Below, one piece after another: positions 33,617-41,860 of a DNA stretch of 64,000 bases. The DNA comes from Tetraselmis striata. Taxonomy: Eukaryota; Chlorophyta; Chlorodendrophyceae; Chlorodendrales; Chlorodendraceae. The notes beneath the pieces are model-generated. The model searched no databases, was not told the origin of the DNA, and saw only the letters and a list, made by a program, of their open reading frames with translations. Both the position numbers and the translations under genes were made by a program. The DNA is taken from contig VCJN01000779.1 in the NCBI GenBank assembly GCA_006384855.1, positions 124,001 to 188,000 of the forward strand. The letters run 5' to 3'. Position 1 is the stretch's first letter; each line of letters starts with the position of its first letter.

Positions 33617-36600
33617 TCAGTAGTCGTCGTCCTCGTCCTCGTCGTTGTCCGGCTTGGGATACTTGTCTTTCGAGCTGTCGATGGCGTCTCCGAGGTTCAT
33701 CCCGCCCTCGTTGCTGTAGCGACGCAGACGGCTCTCGATCGCCGCTCCGGACGGAACGCGTCGCTTGGCAATGTCGGAGGCTTTGGGCTTCCAGTCGTCG
33801 TCGTCGTCCGCGGGGTCGAAGATGTTGTTGGAGCCGGGCGTCACGTTCCGGCTGCTCGCCTCCGAGCGGAACTGGTAGTACTGGAACAGGACCTGCCAGA
33901 TCTTGTAGAGGAGGTAGAACAGGACGGCGATGAGCATGATGTTGAACAGGCCCCACATGCCGAACATCTGGTACTGGCTCGCCAGGTATCGGTCGGCGTT
34001 GTCCGCGGCGTTTTCCATGAGCTTCTGCAGCGCGGTGGGCTTGGTCCCGTCGGAGGAGCACACCGGAGACCTCCCCACCACGACGGACCCGAGCGTGTCG
34101 TCGATGACGCGGTCGAATTCGACCTTGCTCTTTTTGACCGCCGAGCCGAGGGCGTCCGTCCCCTCTTTGATCCAGCGAATCCCCCTCTTTATTCTGGAGT
34201 CCCCCTTCGGCGGCGACGCCTTTTCCACCTTGCTCTTGTCCGTCTCGTCCGTGTCCTCGTAATCAACTCCCTGCAGCCGAGCCTCGGCCCTCCCGGACGC
34301 GTTGATAAGCGCCGCCTCGGCCATCTGCCCGTCGATTCCGGGGCGATCGAAGTCTCGGTGGTTGGCGAGGTCGGCGAAGTTGGCGTCTTGCCTTCCGACA
34401 AGGCTGCGCGTCACCATCCCCCGCAGCTCGTCCAGCAGCGGGAGGAGCTGATCCGTCCCCATCTTCTTGGTCTCCTCCTTGTCCAGCAGATCGCGGATGG
34501 TTTCTATCTTGGCGGCGAAGTTTGTATTGGTGGGCGTGCCTTCGTCCGCCAACGTTTCCCAGACGTATTGTCTCGCCTGTGAGACCATGGTATCCTTGTC
34601 GATCACCCGGATCGCGTGCACCACCCGCGAGGCGGCGCCGTCGCCGTCGCCGTCGCCGTCGCCGCCGCCGAGTCCGATCAGCTGGATGTCCGAGACGGCG
34701 CCGTCCAGGACCAGGTACGGCTCGCCGTCGCGCTCGTCCACCCGGACCAGGCCGGACGACTCGTTGAGCTCTCCGTCCTCGTCCAGCAGCGTGTACTCCA
34801 CGCCCTCGGAGCCGGCGCCGATGTAGGCGTCCCGCTGCTTGAACTCGAATCGCAGGTTCTTGAGCTTCATGCTCTCCCACGCCTCGTCGGTCTGAATGAG
34901 GTGTTTCAGGTGCCGGATGCCGATCTTGAGGATCGTCCCGCGCAGGATGGACGGGGGCGTCGATTCGGGGATCATCTCCCGGATTTCGGCGTCCAGATCG
35001 TCCGGGGGGTGCATCAGCGCCCAAATCGTCTCCGGCCTGAACTTGTAGGTCAGCACCTCTCCGATCACCGCCGAGAGGTTGGTGTCCATCACGCTGCTGT
35101 CCAACATGGCGCGCACGTTGCTCAGGACGTACTGCTCCATCTCGTTCTTGGGCGCGGCCGCCTGCCGGTGCTGCGCAATGGACTTCAGCCGCGCGAGGAG
35201 GCGCTCGAAGTTTCCGCCGTACACGGTCCGGGACTGGACGGGGCCGGGGATGTTGCGCAGCCTCTTCACGTCGAACAGGCTCCCGCCGTCGTTGTGCTTC
35301 GGAATGGTGAATTCGGGGCCGTACTTCACGAACGGGTTTTTGAGCATGTCCATGTACATGCGCTTCACGGACTCATGGTCCCCCATGTTGCCGTCGAACC
35401 ACGCTGTCGCCTTCGCGAACTCCCGGGCGTACTTGTCATCCCTACCCGACATGGACGCGTACGCCAGCATCACGTTCACGTACGCCGCCATGACCATGCG
35501 CATATCGTCGTCCAGCTTCTCCTGCGGGGTGGAGGGGTCGCGCTTCGAGCTGAACAGGTCGTTGATGCGCTTGTGCCCCAGCTTCTGTATCTCCTTCATC
35601 GCCTCGTCGAGCGGTTGGTCCCCCAATGCTGTCACTCCCAGCGCGCCGGCGTCGTCTTTGATAAACCACAACGGAGGCGCGCCGATTTCGTCGACCTGAT
35701 TCATGTATTCCTCCACCGTGGTGAGCAACGCCGGGTCCCCTTTCCCGGGGAGGCGGGAAAGGATGCTGTTGAAGGCGTGGGCGCGGCTGACGAGCAGGTC
35801 CCGAAGCGCGAGAGTCGCCGTCGGAACGTCGGGATCGGGCTGCATCATCGCCATGTCGTACCGCTGCGCCGGGGACAGGGTCGGCTCGCCGCTGCCGAAG
35901 CCGTTGAGAAACCGGATCTGCTTGTCGATCATCCGGTCGGATATCCTTTGGCCGCTCTTTGCGAATCCCAGCTTGTCCAAGACTTTGAGGGGGTACGCGA
36001 GCCCTCGGAAGAACCAGTTTCGGGCGTCGTTGCGCACCGGCGCGATGGACCACAGAGTCACCCCCTTGATCAGCATCAGGTACGACACGAGGATCACATC
36101 GCCTGGGACGCTCGTCATGTCCTGCCTCGATACGAGCCACGCGAGGTACACCGAGAAGTCGGCCTGGTGCTCCGCGGGGATATCGCGCATCAGGGTGTCG
36201 TACGCTTGCGCTCCAAAGTCGTCGGCGATGGCGCGTCCTACCGCGTCCCTCACGTGCTGGTCGAAGTGTTCCTTCCAGTTTCTATCGTTTTTCATGGAGG
36301 CTTGGACGGCCTTGAAAAGCGTCGTCTCGCGCCACCTCACGAACTGCTGCCGGTAGTCCGCCCTTCTCTTCTTGATTTTCTCCAGCCATTTCTTGAGTGC
36401 TGCCGGGGCGGCGGCCTCGTTCGACTCCGATTCATTCGCCCAGTCGGTCAGCAGATTAAAGTCGATGGGGTCGACCCGGGCGTCGTTCTGCTGCCTCGTC
36501 GTATTTATCAGGTTCTGTATCGCATCTTGCACTTGCCTCGCCACTCCGGACGCCGCGTTGGCGGCGTTCGTCCACATTCCCGGTGCGGCTCCTGGAGGCT

Positions 36601-37153
36601 GAGGCGGAGGATTGGGTCCGGAAGGCTGAGGCGGAGGATTGGGTCCGGAAGGCTGAGGCGGAGGATTGGGTCCGGTGGCGCCTGGTGCGTTCTGATCGGG
36701 CTGACCTTGTCCGGGAGGCTGAGGCGGAGTTTCTGGTCCGGTGGCGCCTGGTGCGTTCTGATCGGGCTGACCTTGTCCGGGAGGCTGAGGCGGAGGATTG
36801 GGTCCGGTGGCGCCTGGTGCGTCCTGATCGGGCGGATCTTGTCCGGGAGGCGGAGGCGGAGGATTGGGTCCGGTGGCGCCTGGTGCGTCCCGATTGGGCG
36901 GATTGGGTCCGGGAGGCCGAGGCGGAGGATTGGGTGCGGCGGCGTCTGGTGCGTTCTGATTGGGCGGATTGGGTCCGGGAGACCGAGGCGGAGGATTGGG
37001 TGCGGCGGCGTCTGGTGCGTTCTGATTGGGCGGATTGGGTCCGGGAGACCGAGGCGGAGGTTCTGTTCTGGAAGACGGAGGTTCTGGTCCGGGGGCGCCT
37101 GGTGCGTTCGGATCGGGCGGCGCCCGCCCGTCGGGAGAGTTCGCGTCGGCCAT
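33617..37153 (-). CDS. Very large proline-rich-repeat membrane protein, probable virion protein
   Basis: A 1,178-residue protein. The first about 190 residues are degenerate tandem repeats of a 20-22-residue unit rich in Pro, Asn, Gln and Gly (PNPPPQPPGQ...DQNAPGATG). A long soluble region of about 800 mainly helical residues follows, interrupted by an Asp-Gly tract (GGGDGDGDGDG near 835). A single membrane span lies near the C-terminus (about 1060-1082, GLFNIMLIAVLFYLLYKIW), with an acidic tail. No enzyme motif is found. Size, single anchor and repeats fit a major particle protein. It is divergent from another giant membrane protein at 37,229, across 75 bp. Confidence 0.82.
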   Translation of the reverse strand: MADANSPDGRAPPDPNAPGAPGPEPPSSRTEPPPRSPGPNPPNQNAPDAAAPNPPPRSPGPNPPNQNAPDAAAPNPPPRPPGPNPPNRDAPGATGPNPPPPPPGQDPPDQDAPGATGPNPPPQPPGQGQPDQNAPGATGPETPPQPPGQGQPDQNAPGATGPNPPPQPSGPNPPPQPSGPNPPPQPPGAAPGMWTNAANAASGVARQVQDAIQNLINTTRQQNDARVDPIDFNLLTDWANESESNEAAAPAALKKWLEKIKKRRADYRQQFVRWRETTLFKAVQASMKNDRNWKEHFDQHVRDAVGRAIADDFGAQAYDTLMRDIPAEHQADFSVYLAWLVSRQDMTSVPGDVILVSYLMLIKGVTLWSIAPVRNDARNWFFRGLAYPLKVLDKLGFAKSGQRISDRMIDKQIRFLNGFGSGEPTLSPAQRYDMAMMQPDPDVPTATLALRDLLVSRAHAFNSILSRLPGKGDPALLTTVEEYMNQVDEIGAPPLWFIKDDAGALGVTALGDQPLDEAMKEIQKLGHKRINDLFSSKRDPSTPQEKLDDDMRMVMAAYVNVMLAYASMSGRDDKYAREFAKATAWFDGNMGDHESVKRMYMDMLKNPFVKYGPEFTIPKHNDGGSLFDVKRLRNIPGPVQSRTVYGGNFERLLARLKSIAQHRQAAAPKNEMEQYVLSNVRAMLDSSVMDTNLSAVIGEVLTYKFRPETIWALMHPPDDLDAEIREMIPESTPPSILRGTILKIGIRHLKHLIQTDEAWESMKLKNLRFEFKQRDAYIGAGSEGVEYTLLDEDGELNESSGLVRVDERDGEPYLVLDGAVSDIQLIGLGGGDGDGDGDGAASRVVHAIRVIDKDTMVSQARQYVWETLADEGTPTNTNFAAKIETIRDLLDKEETKKMGTDQLLPLLDELRGMVTRSLVGRQDANFADLANHRDFDRPGIDGQMAEAALINASGRAEARLQGVDYEDTDETDKSKVEKASPPKGDSRIKRGIRWIKEGTDALGSAVKKSKVEFDRVIDDTLGSVVVGRSPVCSSDGTKPTALQKLMENAADNADRYLASQYQMFGMWGLFNIMLIAVLFYLLYKIWQVLFQYYQFRSEASSRNVTPGSNNIFDPADDDDDWKPKASDIAKRRVPSGAAIESRLRRYSNEGGMNLGDAIDSSKDKYPKPDNDEDEDDDY
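36600..37070. repeat. Tandem about 60-bp repeats encoding Pro-rich units
   Basis: Seven or more imperfect copies of a unit based on GGAGGCTGAGGCGGAGGATTGG encode the N-terminal repeats of the 1,178-residue protein. Neighbouring copies are nearly identical, which suggests recent expansion or homogenisation. Confidence 0.88.
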
Positions 37154-37228
37154 CGTTGCATACTTGAGGCAAAAAAAGTATCAGGCACAAAATCGTGGGC
37201 ATACAGAAATAGAGAGGAGGGCTAGACC

Positions 37229-40039
37229 ATGGACCATTTCCACATTCTGGACGCGTACCGGAGCAACAAAAAACTCATCCCCTTAGATGACGAGCTCTTC
37301 GCCCAGGTTGCCGCCAACGAGGATACCCTGTTCGAAAACATGTTCAAGGCCGCGTACCAGACCAAGGACAAGCGCGACGCGCTCAAGCGCCGCGAGACCG
37401 CGCAAACCTGGGCGCTGGTGTCGGTGGAGATCATGATAGCGGTGATGGCGATGCTGTTCATCGCCAGCGTCCTGTACTCGAACCACTCGTTCAACAACAA
37501 GGTCAGCTACATCATGATCATCGTTATGCTGTTTGTCGTGACCGGAGTCGCCGTGTACATAGTGCTGTTCTCGAAGCGCATGTACAACTCCACGCGGTCG
37601 CGCATGGTGCTCGAGGAGATCTATCGCTTCAACGACGACGCCGCCAGCGCCGCGTACCAGAACGCGCAGGACCTGCGGGACCTGCGCCTGGAGAAGCGGG
37701 AGGAAAACGCCACCATATGCCTCGAAGAGACCGACGACGAAGAGATCAGGGAAAAGATCGACCGGCTCAAGGCCTCGATGAACAAGGAGTTTGACGGCGC
37801 CACGGTGTGCAAGCCCGGCGTGCTGAAGGACGCCATCAAGAACGGCATGATGTACACCATGACCGGAAACGCGGGGCCGACCATCGAAGACATGGTGCAA
37901 AAGCTCCGGAACCTCCTCGGCAGCGAGACGTACCGAGTGATAGAGGACTCGGACGCGTACGACGTCATCGACGACGTGATCGTGCCGCGAATGGTGGAGG
38001 CGAAGAACCACCTCGCGTCGCGCAAGCAAGACGCGGCGGGCGTGATCGACTCCGGCGAACGCAGCGAGCACTGCGACGAGTGGTGCACGGAGAACGTGGA
38101 AAAGCTGGTGGCGGACACGCTGGACTCCGTGAAGCAGCCGTCCACGATTCTCCTGGACGAGGCGTGGCTCCGGTGCAAGCCCGACATGCAGGAGGTGTGC
38201 GGGTCCAACCGACTGAAGACCGGGGACAAGCGCTGCGCCTTCGGGTGCGGCAAGGTCGTCGACAAGACCCCCGAGTACTCCGTCATCCGGCTGGACAACC
38301 ACGTCCCGGACGACGGATTCTGGATGGAGCAGACCGAGCTGGACGTGCCGGCAGATGCCCTCGAGGGCGAGGGCGGGACCGAGGGCGGGACCGGGGGCGA
38401 GGGCGGGTCCGGGTCCGGAGGCGAGGGCGGGTCCGGGACCGGGGGCGAGGGCGGGTCCGGGTCCGGAGGCGAGGGCGGGAGCGGGGGCGGGGGCGGGAGC
38501 GAGGGAGTCGCCGGCGTGACCGCGGCGGGGATGGAGAGGTTGTGCATGACGGCGGCCGTCAACGCCGAGGACGTGGACGCCGCGTACTACGGCAAGTCGT
38601 CGGACACGTCCCCCGAAAAGTGCTACTTTCACTTCAAGGCCGGGACGGGGGCGTCCGGGCGAGGGACGTTCACCAAGTCGGAGGCCGCCGGGGAGTTCGG
38701 CGGCAAGCTGATGTACAAGGCGGGGCACAACGTGCAGGTGCCGGGGGCCAGCCCGGCCGAGTTGGCCAACGCGATCAACGAGGAGGTCAGGAGCATCCAG
38801 GCGGCGTTCGACCTGACGCCCTACGACGTGCACGTGTACGACTCCCTGCGGTATCAAGACAGCAATTTCAACCGGAACAAAAAGTTTTACGAGAGCGTGT
38901 TCGACAACCTGGTGCAGATGCTCAAGCCGCAGGGCGACGACGACACGGACGTGCTCGTGCCCAGCATCAAGCGCATCAACGAGTCGATGACGGAGATGAC
39001 GGCCCGCAAGTTTCGCACCGACGTCATCTGGCCCGTGGCCAAGTCGTCCGCGTACCTGCACCTGCGCCGGGTCCGCCTGGACCAGACCGAGACGTACATG
39101 CCCCGCTCCGCGGAGAACGAGATCCGCCGCAAGCACGGCCTGACGTTGGTCGGCTTTGGGTTTTCCGTGGCGGCGAGCGTGATCAGCTACATCACCTTCA
39201 CCGTGGAGCGCGAGGCCGCCAAGGACAAGGACGGCAAGCTCACCCTCAAGGAGCTTCTGTTCGACATGTGGCACCGGCACATCGTGGCGCTGTCGGTGCT
39301 GACCATGTTCTGGGTCATATGCTACAGCTGGATCCGCCGGGACAACGCGCGCCAGGTTTTCAACGACTACATCAAGGGGGAAAACACCTGTCGGTTCATC
39401 AAGTCCGTGTACCAGCTGCGGGAGTTTTTGTTCTCCCTGACCGGCACCATGCCCGCTCTGGCCGGCGACGACGACACGTCGGTGTACACGGCCCGCCGCG
39501 AGCCCCTCCTGGTGGCCGCGCACACCAACAAGGTGGACGTCATCAACCCGTTCACGTCCCCGGACGAGATGATCATCAACACCCTCACCCTCCAGAAGAA
39601 GCTGGAGTTCGTGCGGCTCAGCCAGGCCGTGGTGAAGGCGTACGACCGCTGCAACAAGCTGGGCGCCGGCTCGAGCGTGCCGTTCCCGCTGCCGGAGGTG
39701 ATCGTGTACGGCGCGTCCATAATCATCCTCTCCATGGGGATGTCGTACATGTATTCGCGGTTCAACGTGGGCGAGGTGGCGCAGCGCGTGGAGCGAATCC
39801 GGGAGCTGAGGCCCCTGATCTTCATGGGCGACGCCTCCGCCGCGCGCGAGGTGGGCGGCCTGCTGGAGTGCGCCGAGAACAGCGCGGAGACGCGCCTCGA
39901 CCTCATGAAGAACATGTTCGTCGGCATGATCGGCGTGACGGGGATCATGGTGACGGTGCTCCTGATCAACAGCGACAGCGACTACGAGGCGATGTTGTAC
40001 AGCGGCTTCATGGTCGGCCGCGGGCGATGCGTCACCTGA
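37229..40039 (+). CDS. Large multi-span membrane protein, probable virion component
   Basis: A 936-residue protein with about six membrane spans in three pairs: about 60-83 and 91-113 (VSYIMIIVMLFVVTGVAVYI), about 636-656 and 684-702 (HIVALSVLTMFWVICYSWI), and about 824-843 and 895-915. Between the first and second pairs is a cysteine-rich ectodomain-like region (EHCDEWCTENVEK, RCKPDMQEVCG, RCAFGCGK) and a Gly-Glu-Ser linker of about 50 residues encoded by a GC-rich repeat (38,365-38,510). Function unknown. Large proteins of this layout occur near structural genes in mimivirus relatives. The next gene begins within or shortly after its end. Confidence 0.82.
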   Translation: MDHFHILDAYRSNKKLIPLDDELFAQVAANEDTLFENMFKAAYQTKDKRDALKRRETAQTWALVSVEIMIAVMAMLFIASVLYSNHSFNNKVSYIMIIVMLFVVTGVAVYIVLFSKRMYNSTRSRMVLEEIYRFNDDAASAAYQNAQDLRDLRLEKREENATICLEETDDEEIREKIDRLKASMNKEFDGATVCKPGVLKDAIKNGMMYTMTGNAGPTIEDMVQKLRNLLGSETYRVIEDSDAYDVIDDVIVPRMVEAKNHLASRKQDAAGVIDSGERSEHCDEWCTENVEKLVADTLDSVKQPSTILLDEAWLRCKPDMQEVCGSNRLKTGDKRCAFGCGKVVDKTPEYSVIRLDNHVPDDGFWMEQTELDVPADALEGEGGTEGGTGGEGGSGSGGEGGSGTGGEGGSGSGGEGGSGGGGGSEGVAGVTAAGMERLCMTAAVNAEDVDAAYYGKSSDTSPEKCYFHFKAGTGASGRGTFTKSEAAGEFGGKLMYKAGHNVQVPGASPAELANAINEEVRSIQAAFDLTPYDVHVYDSLRYQDSNFNRNKKFYESVFDNLVQMLKPQGDDDTDVLVPSIKRINESMTEMTARKFRTDVIWPVAKSSAYLHLRRVRLDQTETYMPRSAENEIRRKHGLTLVGFGFSVAASVISYITFTVEREAAKDKDGKLTLKELLFDMWHRHIVALSVLTMFWVICYSWIRRDNARQVFNDYIKGENTCRFIKSVYQLREFLFSLTGTMPALAGDDDTSVYTARREPLLVAAHTNKVDVINPFTSPDEMIINTLTLQKKLEFVRLSQAVVKAYDRCNKLGAGSSVPFPLPEVIVYGASIIILSMGMSYMYSRFNVGEVAQRVERIRELRPLIFMGDASAAREVGGLLECAENSAETRLDLMKNMFVGMIGVTGIMVTVLLINSDSDYEAMLYSGFMVGRGRCVT

Positions 40040-40080
40040 CGCCTGGCGACTTCTTTCGTCCAGAGAAAGCAGAGCGAGCG

Positions 40081-41034
40081 ATGAGGACGCCCTTCAGCGA
40101 GGTGTTCGAGTGGAGCGCCCCGGACGAGTCCACGCGGTTCATGCCCGTCGAGGCGCTCGCTCACATGCAAGACGGGCGCGCCAAGCTGGCCCGCCAGTCG
40201 GAGTGGTTCATGATGCGGGGCGTCCCGGTGAGGCTGACGGTCGTGGACCCGCACGCCGACGCCGGGGTGTCGGAGCGCAAGATGGACGAGTGGATAGCGG
40301 TGGCCAAGAAGGTGACCGCGGCGGTTGACAATCTGTCCGGACCAGACCCGGTGCGTCCGGCGTCTCTGGACGTCACGATGTACCTGTGGAACGGCCGCAA
40401 GGTGCTGCGCCCCGGCGACGGCGGCATATCGCCCCGCAACGCCAACACCGGCGTGACGACCCGCGACCTGGTCACGGGGAACTCCCGCATCCTGGTGTAC
40501 CGCAGGGAGGAGGCCGTCAAGACGCTGGTGCACGAGATGCTGCACGCGTACCGCTTCGGGGACTGGGCCAACGAGGACGACGAGATGCAGGAAATGGTCC
40601 TGGCGCTCGCGGGCTCGAGGCGCCTTCGGATGGCGTCCACCGAGAGCCTGAAGCCCACGGAGGCGCTGGTGGACGCGATGGCGGTCCGGATCACGGAGCA
40701 CCTGTTCGGCGGCAGCACGTGGGCCGAGTGCGTCGCGCACGCGGAGCGGCTGGCGGAGCGGCTCATCGCGCACTGCGCGGAGAACGGCGGCGAGTGGCGG
40801 CAGTCGACGGGCGCGTTCGAGTACTACTGCGTGAAGCCGCTGCTGATGCGCGGGATCAACGAGCTCATCGCGGCGCACCTGTCGGGGCTGCAACGCCCGG
40901 ACAAACCCAAGATCCGCGCCCTAGTCCGGCCCGCTTCTGGGGAATATTCCGTCTCGCGCGTCGCGGCGAAAAGGCGGCCGTCCGCGGCGATGTGCCTCAG
41001 AATGACTCCGCACCGTCTCGCGATAGCCCCCTGA
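40081..41034 (+). CDS. Zinc metalloprotease-like protein (HEMLH)
   Basis: A 317-residue protein with a zincin signature, HEMLHAYRFGD at about 151-161. His151, Glu152 and His155 are the expected zinc ligands and base, and a downstream EALVDAM segment (about 197) could supply the third ligand. Secreted and virus-encoded zincins of this sort may process viral structural proteins or attack host envelopes; the substrate is unknown. It begins 42 bp after the membrane-protein gene. An ATG 18 codons earlier (40,027) overlaps that gene and is less likely. The last about 40 residues are basic and may be disordered. Confidence 0.78.
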   Translation: MRTPFSEVFEWSAPDESTRFMPVEALAHMQDGRAKLARQSEWFMMRGVPVRLTVVDPHADAGVSERKMDEWIAVAKKVTAAVDNLSGPDPVRPASLDVTMYLWNGRKVLRPGDGGISPRNANTGVTTRDLVTGNSRILVYRREEAVKTLVHEMLHAYRFGDWANEDDEMQEMVLALAGSRRLRMASTESLKPTEALVDAMAVRITEHLFGGSTWAECVAHAERLAERLIAHCAENGGEWRQSTGAFEYYCVKPLLMRGINELIAAHLSGLQRPDKPKIRALVRPASGEYSVSRVAAKRRPSAAMCLRMTPHRLAIAP

Positions 41035-41099
41035 GACTTAAGGCGACTGAGGCCCCCCGTCTCCCTGCCAACCGCCCAGCCGAACTCTCGACCGCGCCC

Positions 41100-41172
41100 C
41101 CCTCGTCTCGCTCGCTCGCTCGTCTCGCTCGCTCGCTCGTCTCGCTCGCTCGTCTCGTCTCGCTCTCTCGTA
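41100..41172. repeat. CTCG tetranucleotide-type microsatellite
   Basis: Runs of TCGC/CTCG with interspersed TCTCG lie in the 5' leader of the SWIB gene at 41,201. No reading frame is supported here. Confidence 0.85.
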
Positions 41173-41200
41173 TCCGACCCGCCTACCGCCGACTGCAGCC

Positions 41201-41767
41201 ATGTCGGACTCCATGGACACCTCTATCGTCAGCGCCGGAGCGCAGCAGCCGGCGCTCCACGACTCCGCCGACTCTGGTGCCGAAGTAGCCCCCGGCGGCG
41301 ACGGCGGCGCCTCCGGGAACGTGGAGCCCATCCAGATGCACCCCGCCATGGCCGTCTTCGAGCAGGTGGTCGAGAACCACCGCGTCATAGCCGACGCCAC
41401 CAAGTCGAACGAGTCGCTGATCAAGGCGCTCCAGAAGGAGATGAAGAAGGTCTGCAAGAAGCGCCGCAAGCCGTCCGGGACTCCGAGCAACCTCATGAAG
41501 CCGATCCCTCTGAGCGACGACCTGTGCGACTTTCTGAGCCAGGACCGCGGGGCCAAGCTCCCCCGCGGACAGGTGACGTCGAAGGTCAACAACTACGCCA
41601 TCAAGAACAAGCTCAAGAAGGAAGGCAACGGGCGGATCATCGTGGTGGACCGGCCTCTGGCGAAGCTGCTCGGCCTCTCCGTCGGAGACGAGGTCACGAT
41701 ATTCCAGGTCCCCACCCACCTGAAGAACCAGAACCACTACGTCAAGGAGGAGCCGACCCCCGCGTAG
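41201..41767 (+). CDS. SWIB/MDM2-domain protein
   Basis: A 188-residue protein. A disordered N-terminus (about 1-50) is followed by a helical linker (MAVFEQVVENHRVIADATK; KALQKEMKKVCKKRRK). The SWIB/MDM2 domain is at about 100-180, with DDLCDFLSQDRGAKLPRGQV, TSKVNNYAIKNKLKKEGNGR and the DRPLAKLLGL ending typical of the fold. SWIB domains are found in chromatin-remodelling complexes and in many giant viruses, where they may help transcription or condense DNA. A CTCG-rich microsatellite leader precedes the ATG. TGTAA occurs 30 bp after the stop (41,797). Confidence 0.88.
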   Translation: MSDSMDTSIVSAGAQQPALHDSADSGAEVAPGGDGGASGNVEPIQMHPAMAVFEQVVENHRVIADATKSNESLIKALQKEMKKVCKKRRKPSGTPSNLMKPIPLSDDLCDFLSQDRGAKLPRGQVTSKVNNYAIKNKLKKEGNGRIIVVDRPLAKLLGLSVGDEVTIFQVPTHLKNQNHYVKEEPTPA

Positions 41768-41860
41768 GCGCGCGCACGCGCGCCCCCCTCCACCCGTGTA
41801 ACAATTTCGAACCCGTAAATTTTTTTGGCGCGATAAAATTGTCCTCACCTGCACAAACAA

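Noticed and set aside
40027-40080. ATG at 40,027 as start of the metalloprotease
   Set aside because: It overlaps the end of the preceding gene and adds a short basic stretch; the ATG at 40,081 is adjacent to a more usual leader. Either remains possible.
41100-41172. Replication origin in the CTCG-rich microsatellite
   Set aside because: Low complexity alone is not evidence; no AT-rich unwinding element or clustered motif is present.
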